64,000 bases of DNA from Actinomyces graevenitzii C83 (GTDB taxonomy: Bacteria > Actinomycetota > Actinomycetes > Actinomycetales > Actinomycetaceae). The stretch is from contig NZ_JH470338.1 of the NCBI RefSeq assembly GCF_000239695.1, positions 523,958 to 587,957 of the forward strand, read 5' to 3'. The notes beneath the pieces are model-generated. The model saw only the letters and a list, made by a program, of their open reading frames with translations. It was not told the DNA's origin and did no database searches. Made by a program: the position numbers and the translations under genes. The first letter of the stretch is position 1. Each line of letters begins with the position of its first letter. Shown one piece after another: positions 19,241 through 28,192 of the stretch.

Positions 19241-20226
19241 AGTTGGTTCCCTTCATCAGCCAGAAGTAGGTAGAGGCAGGCCATACGCACGGATACACCG
19301 TTGGCCACTTGTTCAACCACGCGCGAGCGCGGGTCGTCTGCTGCCTGAGCAGTAATTTCTAGACCACGGTTCATAGGCCCGGGGTGCATGATGATGGCGT
19401 GCTCAGGTAGAGCCGCACGTCGGGTTGCGTCTAGCCCGTACTGGCGCGAGTACTCCTGGGGGCTGGGGAAGAAACCGCCACCGGCGGCGCTCATGCGTTC
19501 GCGCTGTACGCGCAGCATCATGATGGCGTCAGGCTGTACTTCAGCAATGGTTTCGTCTAGGTCGTAGTGCACCTGGCAGGGCCAGTCTTCCATGCCAATT
19601 GGCAGTAGGGTGGGCGGGGCCACCAGGGTGACCTGGGCGCCTAGAGTGGTGGCTAGGTCAACATTGGAGCGGGCCACACGTGAGTGCAGCACGTCGCCAA
19701 CGATCACTAGCTTGGCGCCGTCGAGGTCGCTACCGGGGGCAGCCGGAGCGCCGTCGTCACCACTGTGGGTGGCGCTGTTGTACCAGCGGCGCAGGGTCAT
19801 AGCGTCCAGCAGGGCCTGAGTGGGGTGCTGGTGGGTGCCGTCACCGGCGTTTAGCACGGGCACGTCAATCCAGCCAGCGTGGGCCAGCAGGTGGGCGGCG
19901 CCGCAAGCGCTGTGGCGTACCACCACGGCGTCGGCCCCCATGGCCTGCAAAGTCTGGGCGGTGTCTTTAAGTGATTCGCCCTTAGAGAGAGACGAACCTT
20001 TACCGGAGAAGTTAATTACGTCGGCGCTTAGGCGCTTAGCTGCAGCTTCGAAGGACAGTCGCGTACGGGTAGAGTCCTCAAAGAACATGTTGACCACAGT
20101 TTTACCGCGCAAAGTCGGCAGTTTCTTAACTGCACGCGACTGGGTGGCGGCCATGGCCTCAGCGGTATCTAGCAGCGCAACGGCCTCAGCGTGGCTTAGG
20201 TCTTTGGCACTAAGTAGGTGCTTCAC
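19237..20226 (-). CDS. pyrB: Aspartate carbamoyltransferase catalytic subunit
   Basis: A 329-residue enzyme joining carbamoyl phosphate and aspartate. The carbamoyl phosphate site [13 protein letters not shown], the HPTQALLD loop and the C-terminal HPGPMNRG are all present. A short insert ([11 protein letters not shown]) follows RRWYNS. No pyrI-like regulatory gene is nearby, as is usual outside enterobacteria. GTG start with AAGGA upstream. Confidence 0.95.
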   Translation of the reverse strand: MKHLLSAKDLSHAEAVALLDTAEAMAATQSRAVKKLPTLRGKTVVNMFFEDSTRTRLSFEAAAKRLSADVINFSGKGSSLSKGESLKDTAQTLQAMGADAVVVRHSACGAAHLLAHAGWIDVPVLNAGDGTHQHPTQALLDAMTLRRWYNSATHSGDDGAPAAPGSDLDGAKLVIVGDVLHSRVARSNVDLATTLGAQVTLVAPPTLLPIGMEDWPCQVHYDLDETIAEVQPDAIMMLRVQRERMSAAGGGFFPSPQEYSRQYGLDATRRAALPEHAIIMHPGPMNRGLEITAQAADDPRSRVVEQVANGVSVRMACLYLLLADEGNQL

Positions 20227-20241
20227 ATTGAATCCTTATCT

Positions 20242-20823
20242 CTAAGCCCGGGCGGGGCGTAGTTCAGCGCTGTCTGCAGCTGCGCCGAGTTCGGTCAGTG
20301 AGACCACCACGGTCTCATCCTTATGGGTCGGAAGATTCTTGCCAACATAGTCAGCCCGAATCGGTAGCTGCCGGTGTCCACGGTCGATCAGCACCGCTAG
20401 CTGAACTCGCTCAGCGCGACCAATAGCGCTTAGCGCATCCAGGGCGGCACGGATGGAACGGCCTGAGTAGAGCACGTCGTCAACCAAAATGATGGTGCGT
20501 CCCTCTACCCGGCCCTGCGGAATGCGGGTAGGTGCGGGCACGCGAATCGGGTGACGACCCAGGTCATCGCGGTACATGGTGATGTCCAGGGTGCCTGCCT
20601 GAACCCGGCGCGGGCTAATCACGTCAGGGTTTTGGCTTTGTACCTCATAGAGCGCATCAGCTAGTCGCTGGGCTAACGGCGCACCTGCGGAGGGGATCCC
20701 TAGTAGCACCACGTCCTCAAGGTCACCATTGCGCTCAAGGATTTCGTGTGCAATTCGAGTTAGGCAACGGGTGATATCAGAAGCTGATAGCACCTGTTTA
20801 CCGGTGGATAAACTTTCGGCCAC
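20242..20823 (-). CDS. pyrR: PyrR regulator / uracil phosphoribosyltransferase
   Basis: A protein of about 193 residues that senses UMP and represses the pyr genes through an mRNA hairpin. The PRPP-binding loop [18 protein letters not shown] and the N-terminal [19 protein letters not shown] are diagnostic. A longer frame opens at 20910, but I choose GTG at 20823: it lies nine bases after AAGGAGGG, and the extra 29 residues upstream are encoded by the leader with its conserved RNA element. First gene of the pyrR-pyrB-pyrC operon. Confidence 0.92.
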   Translation of the reverse strand: MAESLSTGKQVLSASDITRCLTRIAHEILERNGDLEDVVLLGIPSAGAPLAQRLADALYEVQSQNPDVISPRRVQAGTLDITMYRDDLGRHPIRVPAPTRIPQGRVEGRTIILVDDVLYSGRSIRAALDALSAIGRAERVQLAVLIDRGHRQLPIRADYVGKNLPTHKDETVVVSLTELGAAADSAELRPARA

Positions 20824-20832
20824 GATAAGCGG

Positions 20833-20857
20833 CCCTCCTTCCCCGCCTCTCGGGACG
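20833..20857 (-). promoter_or_regulatory. PyrR-binding RNA hairpin overlapping the pyrR ribosome binding site
   Basis: On the minus strand the leader reads TCCCG-AGAGG-CGGGGA followed by AAGGAGGG. The stem with a GAGAGG loop matches the conserved core of PyrR binding loops. Placing it directly against the Shine-Dalgarno sequence fits translational repression by UMP-bound PyrR, the mode known for mycobacteria. Confidence 0.75.
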
Positions 20858-20901
20858 GAATTTAAAGGATGGTTAGTTCGCTTAAGACGATAACACGCAA
20901 C

Positions 20902-20931
20902 TGTGCCCACCGCTAACGAGCGATGGGCACA
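20902..20931 (-). terminator. Perfect-armed hairpin in the pyrR leader
   Basis: Arms TGTGCCCA and TGGGCACA plus GC pairs lie 79 bases before the pyrR start, with no T run after it. It may be a terminator or a folded part of the pyrR leader. Confidence 0.5.
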
Positions 20932-20951
20932 ACAGCAGATGATTTAGCGCA

Positions 20952-20977
20952 CCCCTACCACTTAGTGCAGGTAGGGG
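20952..20977 (-). terminator. Terminator downstream of nusB
   Basis: CCCCTACC and GGTAGGGG arms enclose a ten-base loop 16 bases after the nusB stop. Outer GCGCAC/GTGCGC complementarity can extend the structure. Confidence 0.65.
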
Positions 20978-20992
20978 CCTTTTAGTGCGCTT

Positions 20993-21460
20993 TTATTTGA
21001 GCGTGGGTGCAAGGTCGGCGATGCGACCTAGTAATCCGTTCAAGAAACGCGGTGATTCATCCGTTGACAGCATACGGGCCAAGGTCATGGCCTCATCGAC
21101 TGAAACAGGTGGATCTACCTCGTCGTTGTAGACGATTTCCCATACGCTCAAGCGGGCAATAGCGCGGTCTACCGCCGGCATACGCTCCAAAGACCACTCT
21201 TGGGTGTAGGTCTGCAGAATCTGGTCAATATCACGCAGATGCTGCGCCACTCCCTTAAGTGCCAGGCGGGCGTATTCGGGGGCCACGGTGTGGTTGGCTG
21301 AGTTAACCGCGCGCTCATTGGCTAGCGCCTCCAAAGCCTGGCCAGCTTTGGGGCCGTTTAGCTCGCCGCGCTGGTCAGCTTCATAAAGCACTTCCACGGC
21401 CCGACGCCGTGCCTTGGTTCGGGCCGTAACCTTGTGCTTAGTTACGCGCTGCTCGCTCAT
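20993..21460 (-). CDS. nusB: Transcription antitermination factor NusB
   Basis: A 155-residue all-helical RNA-binding protein that acts with NusE/S10 on rRNA boxA antitermination. The N-terminal TARTKARRRAVEVLYEADQRG and the C-terminal EDPPVSVDEAMTLAR-like block (here VDPPVSVDEAMTLAR) and SPRFLNGLLGRIA are family hallmarks. Start and efp stop overlap in TGATG, so efp and nusB are coupled. Confidence 0.94.
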   Translation of the reverse strand: MSEQRVTKHKVTARTKARRRAVEVLYEADQRGELNGPKAGQALEALANERAVNSANHTVAPEYARLALKGVAQHLRDIDQILQTYTQEWSLERMPAVDRAIARLSVWEIVYNDEVDPPVSVDEAMTLARMLSTDESPRFLNGLLGRIADLAPTLK

Positions 21461-22023
21461 CAGTCGTTCACGCGGGAAATGTAGGAACCGCTGCGGGTGT
21501 CTACCTTAACGCGGTCACCGGTGTTGAGGAACAGCGGCACCTGGATCTCAGCGCCAGTCTCAACGGTGGCGGGCTTGGTACCGGCGCTGGAGCGGTCACC
21601 CTGCAGGCCAGGCTCGGTGTGGGAGATGGTCAGCACCACGGAGGCCGGCATTTCTACGAACAGCGGGGCGTCATCGTGGAAGGCCACGATTACTTCCTGG
21701 TTTTCCAGCAGGAAGGTAGCGGCGTCGCCAACTACGTTTTCAGGTACGAAAACCTGGTCGTAGGTCTTTACATCCATGAAGACGAAGTCTTCGCCGTCCT
21801 TGTACAGGTACTGCATGTCACGGCGGTCCACAGTGGCAGTGTCAACCTTGAGGCCGGCGTTGAAAGTCTTGTCTACGGTCTTGCCAGAGAGCACGTTCTT
21901 GAGCTTGGTACGTACGAAAGCAGGACCCTTACCCGGCTTGACGTGCTGGAACTCTACTACCTGCCAGAGCTGGCCCTCAAGGTTGAGTACCAGGCCGTTC
22001 TTTAGGTCATTAGTGGTTGCCAC
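21460..22023 (-). CDS. efp: Elongation factor P
   Basis: A 187-residue factor that relieves ribosome stalling at polyproline. It starts [14 protein letters not shown]; the tip loop [10 protein letters not shown] carries Lys32, the residue modified in some bacteria. Three beta-barrel domains fit the length. The loop reads PGKG, the common form in actinobacteria; no modification gene is visible nearby. Co-transcribed with nusB. Confidence 0.96.
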   Translation of the reverse strand: MATTNDLKNGLVLNLEGQLWQVVEFQHVKPGKGPAFVRTKLKNVLSGKTVDKTFNAGLKVDTATVDRRDMQYLYKDGEDFVFMDVKTYDQVFVPENVVGDAATFLLENQEVIVAFHDDAPLFVEMPASVVLTISHTEPGLQGDRSSAGTKPATVETGAEIQVPLFLNTGDRVKVDTRSGSYISRVND

Positions 22024-22075
22024 GAAGCTGTCCTTAACTGATCGGAAAAGTCTTGTCGGCGCAATTTTAACGCGT

Positions 22076-22612
22076 TTAGGCGTATTTGCACGCGTCTGCG
22101 TCTTTAAGGTGGGTCATAATCTCTGCCGCCACCTGTTCCGGTAGCTTTTTTGAGGTGTCAATCTCAAGGCTAGCTAAAGCGCGGCACTGGCTTAAACGCT
22201 CGTGTGCAGCCAGTAAAAAATCTCGTCTTACAGTACCTAAAGCCGCAGATCTGGGCACATTAAGTCCGTTACGCTGGGCTAAGACGGCGTCGACGGCGCT
22301 CAGGCAGATCACCTGCGCGTCACTTTGGGCTAGGGCTTGGCTCAGGCCGGGCGTGTTGATCCAACCTGAACCGGCTGCCACTACCTGCGCACCCTCCTGC
22401 GGCGCGCTTAGGGAGAGCTTAAACACATCAGCTTCACAGCTGCGGTAGCGCTCCTCCCCCACCTGGGCGATAGCAAAGTTAGGATCAACCCCCAGACGCT
22501 GAGCCACGGTGCGGCCCACATCAACCAGGTTGGCGCCCAGCTGCTTAGCTAAAACTTTAGCTACCACTGAGCAACCCACCCCGGGCGGACCAATTAGTAC
22601 GGTTAGCGACAT
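22076..22612 (-). CDS. Shikimate kinase-like protein with a broken P-loop
   Basis: A 178-residue protein alignable with shikimate kinase (AroK): it begins [13 protein letters not shown], has LVDVGR in place of the LVDTD that binds shikimate, and [14 protein letters not shown] matching the GEExFRxxE motif. The Walker A lysine is cysteine (GPPGVGCS instead of GxxGxGKS), the shikimate-binding Asp is lost and the GGG loop is weakened to AAGSGW. It therefore probably does not phosphorylate shikimate. It directly abuts the true AroK-AroB fusion (stop TAA touches its ATG), which suggests a tandem duplication followed by decay or a regulatory role. The frame is intact, so it looks maintained. Confidence 0.75.
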   Translation of the reverse strand: MSLTVLIGPPGVGCSVVAKVLAKQLGANLVDVGRTVAQRLGVDPNFAIAQVGEERYRSCEADVFKLSLSAPQEGAQVVAAGSGWINTPGLSQALAQSDAQVICLSAVDAVLAQRNGLNVPRSAALGTVRRDFLLAAHERLSQCRALASLEIDTSKKLPEQVAAEIMTHLKDADACKYA

Positions 22613-24295
22613 TTACTTTCTCCCCGGCGCTAACGCCTCGTGGGCGGCGCGCAGATGCGACTGATCTAAATCATCAACTACTACCGGGTTACCCAAGCCG
22701 TTTAGCAGCACCATGCGTAGATTGCCGCCGCGTACCTTCTTATCGGAAGACATCACTTCACGCACCTTATGCCAGCCCAGCATCTCTAGGTTGTCGGGGC
22801 AGGAGGTAGGCAAACCGGCTTTAGCTAGCAGTAGACGGTGTAAAGCAACTTCGGCGTCACTTAGCATGCCGCGTCGTCGAGCCACTTCAGCAGCAAATAC
22901 ACAGCCAATAGACACTGCCTGGCCGTGGCTGAGGCTAAAGTCTGAAAGCTTTTCAAGCGCGTGGGCGTAGGTGTGTCCGTAGTTAAGGATTTCGCGTAGC
23001 CCACCCTCATAGAGGTCTTGGGAAACTACATCTGCCTTAACTTTGACTGAGCGCTCAATTAACTGGGTTAGCACCTCGCCCTTTAACAGCTGTGCGGCGT
23101 CGTTATCTGCCACTATCTCAAGGATACGCAGGTCTTTAATGAAACCGCATTTGATTACTTCAGCTAGGCCCTGGCGGGCTACTGAGGTGGGTAGCGAATC
23201 AAAGTAGGCAATATCTGCTAGCACTGCTTGGGGCGGGTAGAAGGCCCCTACCAGATTCTTGCCGTGGACAGTGTCAATGCCGGTTTTACCGCCCACTGCC
23301 GCATCCACAGTTCCCAAAATAGTGGTAGGCATCTGCACTAGGCCCACGCCACGCAGCCAGGTGGCCGCCGCAAAGCCAGCTAAGTCCGTGGTGGCGCCAC
23401 CGCCTAGGCCAATGACGACGCCGTCGCGCCCCATCCCCATCTGCCCCAGGCCCTGCCACAGACCTGCGAGAGTTTCTACGTTTTTGGCGTTTTCGCCGTC
23501 GGGAACTGCCAGGGCGTCCGCATTCCAACCACGCTGCACCAACTGAGTGGCTAGCGCATAAGCCGCCGTGGACAGTAACCGGGGGTGAACAATGGCAATC
23601 TGCGTGCTCTTGGAATAGCCCAGCTCAACAAGGGTGTGCGACAGCTGCGCACTGGCACCTTGACCAATTAACACCTGGTAGGGACGCGGCCCATCCACAT
23701 CCACACGACGCAGCGCTTCACGCTGGCGCGAAATGGTGGCGGCCTGCATGATCTGACTGATCTTATTGCGGGCCACCGGATCAGCGAAAACCAGGCGCTC
23801 TAGAGCATCTGTGGACTGTTTAAAAGTCATTCCATCGGTGTTAAGCACATCGGTGGCTACCTGCTTGTATAGGTACTCGCGGGCGTTTAATAGCTCCTGG
23901 AGTTTAACTACCGGATCACTCCCCTTAAATAAGGGGCGAGCAGAGACATTATTGGCAATGCGCGCGGCCACAGTTTTAGGTGAAGCCTGCAGATAGATCA
24001 CCCTATGGCCCTGCAGCATTTGACGGTTACGTTCACGCAGCACCGCTCCCCCGCCCAGCGGAATAACTGAAGCGGTCGTAGACTCTAGAGCCTTACTAAT
24101 AGCGTGGGTTTCTAGGTTGCGGAAAGTTTCTTCACCTTGCTGGGCGAAAATTTCGTTAATGGTTTTACCAGTCTGGGCTTTAATACGCAGATCAGTGTCA
24201 ACTAGGGGGCGGTTTGTGGCCGTAGCCAGGGCTTTACCCATAGTGGATTTACCCACGCCCGGCAGGCCGACTAGAACAATGTGCTGTGTTTTCAC
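22613..24295 (-). CDS. aroKB: Shikimate kinase / 3-dehydroquinate synthase fusion
   Basis: A 560-residue fusion of two shikimate pathway enzymes. Residues 1-170 are AroK with an intact P-loop GLPGVGKST, LVDTD, GEETFRNLE and PLGGGAV. Residues from about 200 are AroB, the NAD- and zinc-dependent 3-dehydroquinate synthase, with GGGATTDLAGFAAATWLRG, KTGIDTVHGKNLVGAF and the GHTYAHALE zinc region. The fused order places step five ahead of step two of the pathway. Start is GTG overlapping the aroC stop (GTGA). With aroC and aroE upstream it makes a four-gene aro cluster. Confidence 0.94.
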   Translation of the reverse strand: MKTQHIVLVGLPGVGKSTMGKALATATNRPLVDTDLRIKAQTGKTINEIFAQQGEETFRNLETHAISKALESTTASVIPLGGGAVLRERNRQMLQGHRVIYLQASPKTVAARIANNVSARPLFKGSDPVVKLQELLNAREYLYKQVATDVLNTDGMTFKQSTDALERLVFADPVARNKISQIMQAATISRQREALRRVDVDGPRPYQVLIGQGASAQLSHTLVELGYSKSTQIAIVHPRLLSTAAYALATQLVQRGWNADALAVPDGENAKNVETLAGLWQGLGQMGMGRDGVVIGLGGGATTDLAGFAAATWLRGVGLVQMPTTILGTVDAAVGGKTGIDTVHGKNLVGAFYPPQAVLADIAYFDSLPTSVARQGLAEVIKCGFIKDLRILEIVADNDAAQLLKGEVLTQLIERSVKVKADVVSQDLYEGGLREILNYGHTYAHALEKLSDFSLSHGQAVSIGCVFAAEVARRRGMLSDAEVALHRLLLAKAGLPTSCPDNLEMLGWHKVREVMSSDKKVRGGNLRMVLLNGLGNPVVVDDLDQSHLRAAHEALAPGRK

Positions 24296-25512
24296 CAGTT
24301 GGTCCTTTCGGCTACATCTTCTAAGTATCCAGCGAGGTTACGTTTAGCTTCCAACAGGCTGTCCCCACCGGTTTTTTCAAGTAAAGCATCTGCCAGCACC
24401 ATGGCCACCTCAGCTTGGGCAATCACGGCGGCGGGCACCACAGCGCAAGTGTCAGAGCGCTGATGCAGGGCGGTAGCTGCAGCGCCATTGGCTAGGTCCA
24501 CGCTACGCAGAGCCCTAGGAACTGTAGAAATGGGTTTAAGAGCGGCGCTTACTCGCAGCACAGAGCCGTTAGAGATGCCGCCTTCAATGCCTCCGGCATG
24601 GTTGCTGGCACGTTCAATATGCCCGTTAGCTAGGCCGATAATTTCGTCTTGAGCACTGCTACCTAGAGAGGCTGCCTGCTGATAGGCGTCACCGATCTGT
24701 ACACCTTTAACCGACTGGATGCTCATAAGCGCGCCTGCCAGGCGGGCATCTAGCCGTCGCTGGGCACTAACGTGGCTACCTAGCCCCACGGGTACGTTAT
24801 AGGCCAGTACTTCCACTTCCCCACCCAGAGTGTCGCCAGCGCGTTTGGTTGCGTCAATCTCAGCCATCAGGCGCTGGGCTAGGGCTTTATCCAGGTTGCG
24901 CACCGGGCTGCTGTTTAAAGCCTCATTGTCGCTAGGGGTGGGTAGAGCACGGTTAGGGCCGGCGCACACAGTACCGATACGAATAACTTGGCTTACTAGT
25001 TCAATTCCGGCTACCTGACGCAGAATCTGGGTGGCGATAGCTCCTAGGGCTACGCGCGCGGCAGTTTCGCGGGCACTAGCCCGCTCAAGCACATTGCGAG
25101 CGTCTTGGTGACCGTATTTGAGCATACCGGCTAGATCGGCGTGACCGGGACGTGGTTTGGTTAGGCGCTTGTTACGCGCAATTTCACGCTCATCTCCAGT
25201 GCCGGCATCTTTTTTAAGCAGCTGGGCATCTACTGGATCGGCGCTCATCACCGCTTCCCATTTGGGCCACTCGGAATTAGCGATCTCAACTGCAATGGGA
25301 CTGCCCAGGCTCACCCCGTGACGCAGCCCCGAAAGAATACGTAGCTGGTCGCGTTCAAAAGCCTGACGCGCCCCACGCCCATAGCCTTGACGTCGCTGAG
25401 TTAGTGCCTGCTGGATATCTGCGCTAGTCAGCGCGATACCGGCGGGCACCCCCTGGACGATGGCAACCAGGCTAGGGCCGTGTGATTCTCCCGCAGTGGT
25501 CCAAGTGAGCAT
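24292..25512 (-). CDS. aroC: Chorismate synthase
   Basis: A 406-residue FMN-dependent enzyme that turns EPSP into chorismate. The N-terminus TTAGESHGPSLVAIVQGVPAG, the central DARNVLERASARETAARVA and GIEGGISNG are signature blocks. Length is normal. It overlaps aroKB and is 12 bp after aroE. Confidence 0.96.
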   Translation of the reverse strand: MLTWTTAGESHGPSLVAIVQGVPAGIALTSADIQQALTQRRQGYGRGARQAFERDQLRILSGLRHGVSLGSPIAVEIANSEWPKWEAVMSADPVDAQLLKKDAGTGDEREIARNKRLTKPRPGHADLAGMLKYGHQDARNVLERASARETAARVALGAIATQILRQVAGIELVSQVIRIGTVCAGPNRALPTPSDNEALNSSPVRNLDKALAQRLMAEIDATKRAGDTLGGEVEVLAYNVPVGLGSHVSAQRRLDARLAGALMSIQSVKGVQIGDAYQQAASLGSSAQDEIIGLANGHIERASNHAGGIEGGISNGSVLRVSAALKPISTVPRALRSVDLANGAAATALHQRSDTCAVVPAAVIAQAEVAMVLADALLEKTGGDSLLEAKRNLAGYLEDVAERTNW

Positions 25513-25524
25513 AGTGGTATCATC

Positions 25525-26418
25525 TCACACCCGTTGGCTTAGGGCTTGTTCCAGAGCCTCACGCATGGCGCCTAGGCTGGGGGTTTTACCGGTCATGAGG
25601 CGCACTTGTGGCTCAGCTTGATGTAGCAGCATTAGGTGCCCACTTACAGCCCTGCCTCCAAGTTTCTGCCAGGCCTTAGCTAACTGGGTTGGCCAGGGAG
25701 AATAGACAACGTCTAGGAGCGTGGCCGCAGGGTTTAAGACGGCCCCACTGCCGGTTAAAGCTGCGGCTACCGGGTCGCTCACTCCCTTAGGCACGGTGGA
25801 AATTACTACTTCGGCCTGCGCTAAGAGCGCAGCTAAAGCTTCCTGGTTGCCATTCCATACCCACGGCTCAATCTCGATTCCCATCCGGTGAGCGGCGGCC
25901 AGCACCCGGTGAGGGCCGGCGTGGTTACGTGCGGCCACACAAATAGAGCTCACCTCCAGCTGGGTTAAGGCAGCTAGGGCCGAGCAAGCCGTGGCCCCAG
26001 CCCCTAAAACTACTGCTTTAGCTGGACGCTCCCCCGGCGCTAGAACTTCACGCAGGGCCCCTACGATTCCGGCGACGTCGGTGTTAAAGCCCGCTAGCAT
26101 AGCTGCCCCGGTTTGTGGTTGTGAGACCACCACAGTATTTACGGCGCCAGTGACCTGCGCTAGCGGGTCAACAAAATCTAACTGGTTAAACATTTGCTGT
26201 TTATGAGGCATGGTCACACTCAACCCCGCCCACTGCGGGCCAGCTGTGGACTCTCGTAGCTGGGCTAACATCTGCGGCAACTGCTGCGCAGTGACCGTGA
26301 TGGCTTCATAAGTCCAATTATCTAGGCCTAGCTGCTCATATGCGGCGCGGTGCAAAACTGGCGACAAGGAATGAGTAACCGGATCACCGATAACTGCGGC
26401 GCGGTAAGACTGTGTCAT
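25525..26418 (-). CDS. aroE: Shikimate dehydrogenase
   Basis: A 297-residue NADP-dependent enzyme reducing 3-dehydroshikimate. Substrate-binding HSLSPVLHRAAY, the catalytic-lysine segment TMPHKQQ, FNTDVAGI and the nucleotide loop GAGATACSAL are visible. Two ATGs are possible: 26430 and 26418. I choose 26418 because GGAGGT lies five bases upstream of it, and the first ATG itself sits on that Shine-Dalgarno sequence. Confidence 0.93.
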   Translation of the reverse strand: MTQSYRAAVIGDPVTHSLSPVLHRAAYEQLGLDNWTYEAITVTAQQLPQMLAQLRESTAGPQWAGLSVTMPHKQQMFNQLDFVDPLAQVTGAVNTVVVSQPQTGAAMLAGFNTDVAGIVGALREVLAPGERPAKAVVLGAGATACSALAALTQLEVSSICVAARNHAGPHRVLAAAHRMGIEIEPWVWNGNQEALAALLAQAEVVISTVPKGVSDPVAAALTGSGAVLNPAATLLDVVYSPWPTQLAKAWQKLGGRAVSGHLMLLHQAEPQVRLMTGKTPSLGAMREALEQALSQRV

Positions 26419-26470
26419 CGCTACCTCCATTTATAAATTAAACTTATAAATTACTAAAGCTTTATATAAA

Positions 26471-26506
26471 AGTATGGTCCCTGCGCACTAGCGCAGGGAC
26501 CATACT
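26471..26506 (-). terminator. Strong terminator between mltG and aroE
   Basis: A perfect 16-bp stem, AGTATGGTCCCTGCGC with its complement, and a four-base loop, followed by TTTTATATAAA on the minus strand. It begins 9 bases after the mltG stop and isolates the aro cluster from upstream transcription. Confidence 0.9.
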
Positions 26507-26514
26507 TTCACAGA

Positions 26515-27717
26515 TCAGGATCCTGATGATCCAGAGGAACAGACCTTCGGGTTCTGCTTACAAAATGCCGTCAGCTTAGCCACGTTAACCTGGTGCTCAG
26601 CGCTAGTGGCCGCAAACAAGGTTTCACCAGTGGTCAGGTTGATGGTCACGAAGTACAACCAGTTACCTGCTTCAGGCTTGTTAGCTGCCTTAATGGCCTC
26701 CAAACCAGGGTTACCAATAGGCGACGGCGGCAAACCAGCATGCACATAAGTGTTCCACTTGTTATTAGCGTCAGCCAGTTCGGCGTCGGTAGGAATACCA
26801 CCAGTCTTACCAGTGCCGTAACGGACCGTGGAGTCCATTTGCAGCATGCCCTTGGTTTCGCCAGCGGTATCACCCAGGCGGTTGTAGATTACCCGGCTGA
26901 CCTTACCCAGATAACTGGGGTCGTTAACCTCAGCTTCAGCAATAGAAGCCACGATCAGTACCTGCTCGTAGTCGGATTCCTTAACGCCAGCTTCCTTTAG
27001 GCGATCCTTGGTCTTTTGGACCATGGAGGCAACCACACCGGTAGCGGTGGCGTTATCAGGAATAGTGTAGGTAGCCGGAGCTAGCCAACCCTCCACGTTT
27101 CCACCAGCGCTGTCAGGCAAACCAATGTCCTTAGTGTTGGCGAAAGCAGCCTCTACATCTTCAGCCTTAAAACCAGCCACCTTAACCAGGCGAGCCTTAA
27201 CCTGAGCCTTAGTGAAACCTTCAGGAATAGTCACCGTGTGGTCAGCGCGAGAACGCGGGTCAAGCAACGCGGCCACCGCATCGGTTGCACTCATACGCTT
27301 TTTTAGCGTGAACGTGCCGGACTGAATCTGTGAAGAGTTGGTGTTGGCGTTGTAGGCCTTAACAAAAGCCTTCTTAGAAGCCACTACCCCCTTCTTCACT
27401 AGGATGTCAGCCATCTCGTTACCAGTAGCGCCGTCGGGAATGGTGACAACTATGCTTCCTTCCCCGGGGCCGGTGTAGTCAGTGGCAACTTCTTGGGTAG
27501 GGACAATCTGCGTGAACGCATAGTAACCCCCACCAGCTACTAGGCCTAGGGTCAGCACCAGCACCAGGGTGGTGATAATACGCCTACGGAAGCGGCGTTT
27601 ACGCTTTGACTTGCGCAGCGCCTTACGTGAGGGCGCTCTGCCCTCAGGCTGCTGCGGCGAGCTGCTTGGTTTTGACGATGACTGAATCCCCAGCTCGTCA
27701 AAAAGATCGTCGCTCAC
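26515..27717 (-). CDS. mltG: Endolytic murein transglycosylase (YceG family)
   Basis: A 400-residue membrane-anchored enzyme that cleaves nascent peptidoglycan strands and helps set chain length. Basic cytoplasmic residues 29-46 precede one membrane helix (about 47-69), then a LysM-like region and the YceG domain. The catalytic motif ASIAEAEV places the likely catalytic Glu at 261; LQMDSTVRYG follows. GTG start. The ruvX-mltG-aroE order is conserved in actinobacteria. Confidence 0.92.
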   Translation of the reverse strand: MSDDLFDELGIQSSSKPSSSPQQPEGRAPSRKALRKSKRKRRFRRRIITTLVLVLTLGLVAGGGYYAFTQIVPTQEVATDYTGPGEGSIVVTIPDGATGNEMADILVKKGVVASKKAFVKAYNANTNSSQIQSGTFTLKKRMSATDAVAALLDPRSRADHTVTIPEGFTKAQVKARLVKVAGFKAEDVEAAFANTKDIGLPDSAGGNVEGWLAPATYTIPDNATATGVVASMVQKTKDRLKEAGVKESDYEQVLIVASIAEAEVNDPSYLGKVSRVIYNRLGDTAGETKGMLQMDSTVRYGTGKTGGIPTDAELADANNKWNTYVHAGLPPSPIGNPGLEAIKAANKPEAGNWLYFVTINLTTGETLFAATSAEHQVNVAKLTAFCKQNPKVCSSGSSGS

Positions 27718-27729
27718 GCGGTTAACTCC

Positions 27730-28191
27730 TTATAGGTCACGCAACGCCCGCCCCGGCGGTTTGCCGGTTAGACGCTCCGTTTCAAGTGCGGTCTCAAGGA
27801 TGCACACAGCTGCTTGTTGGTCGATTATCTGCCGACTAGTCCGCTGTGATCTACCTGATTCGTGCAGGTCGCGCTGGGCACTAACTGTGGTCAAGCGCTC
27901 ATCAACCAACCGAATTCTAACATTAGGGACACGTTGGGCCAGTTTATTTGCCCACTGTCGTACATACTCTGACGAGGCACTTTCCTTGCCGTTTAGATGC
28001 AGCGGCAGCCCGATCAGGATTTCCATGGGCGCATATTGCTCCACTAAATCCTCAGCATCATCAATATCTCCGCCGTATTTATCGGCGGCAATGGTGGTCA
28101 CCGGTACGGCCAGAGTTGCATTCTGGTCGCACCGGGCCACCCCAATACGTACTTTGCCTACGTCAAAGGCCAGACGTACTCCGCTACGCAG
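27730..28191 (-). CDS. ruvX: Putative pre-16S rRNA nuclease / Holliday junction resolvase YqgF
   Basis: A protein of 153 residues of the RNase H-like YqgF family. The first ATG/GTG/TTG codon gives only 136 residues and cuts off the conserved first strand with the catalytic Asp. Reading upstream, the frame gives LRSGVRLAFDVGKVRIGVAR, the expected N-terminus, and the only plausible initiator is CTG at 28191, one base after the alaS stop, with GGGAG about eight bases upstream. Other catalytic sites, ILIGLPLHLNG and VDERLTT, are present. I infer a CTG start; upstream in frame a TAG at the end of alaS rules out a longer protein. Confidence 0.9.
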   Translation of the reverse strand: MRSGVRLAFDVGKVRIGVARCDQNATLAVPVTTIAADKYGGDIDDAEDLVEQYAPMEILIGLPLHLNGKESASSEYVRQWANKLAQRVPNVRIRLVDERLTTVSAQRDLHESGRSQRTSRQIIDQQAAVCILETALETERLTGKPPGRALRDL

Positions 28192-28192
28192 T

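Noticed and set aside
20952..20977. CRISPR-like or attenuator repeat near pyrR
   Set aside because: The two hairpins before pyrR have different sequences and do not recur; no spacer array exists anywhere in the window.
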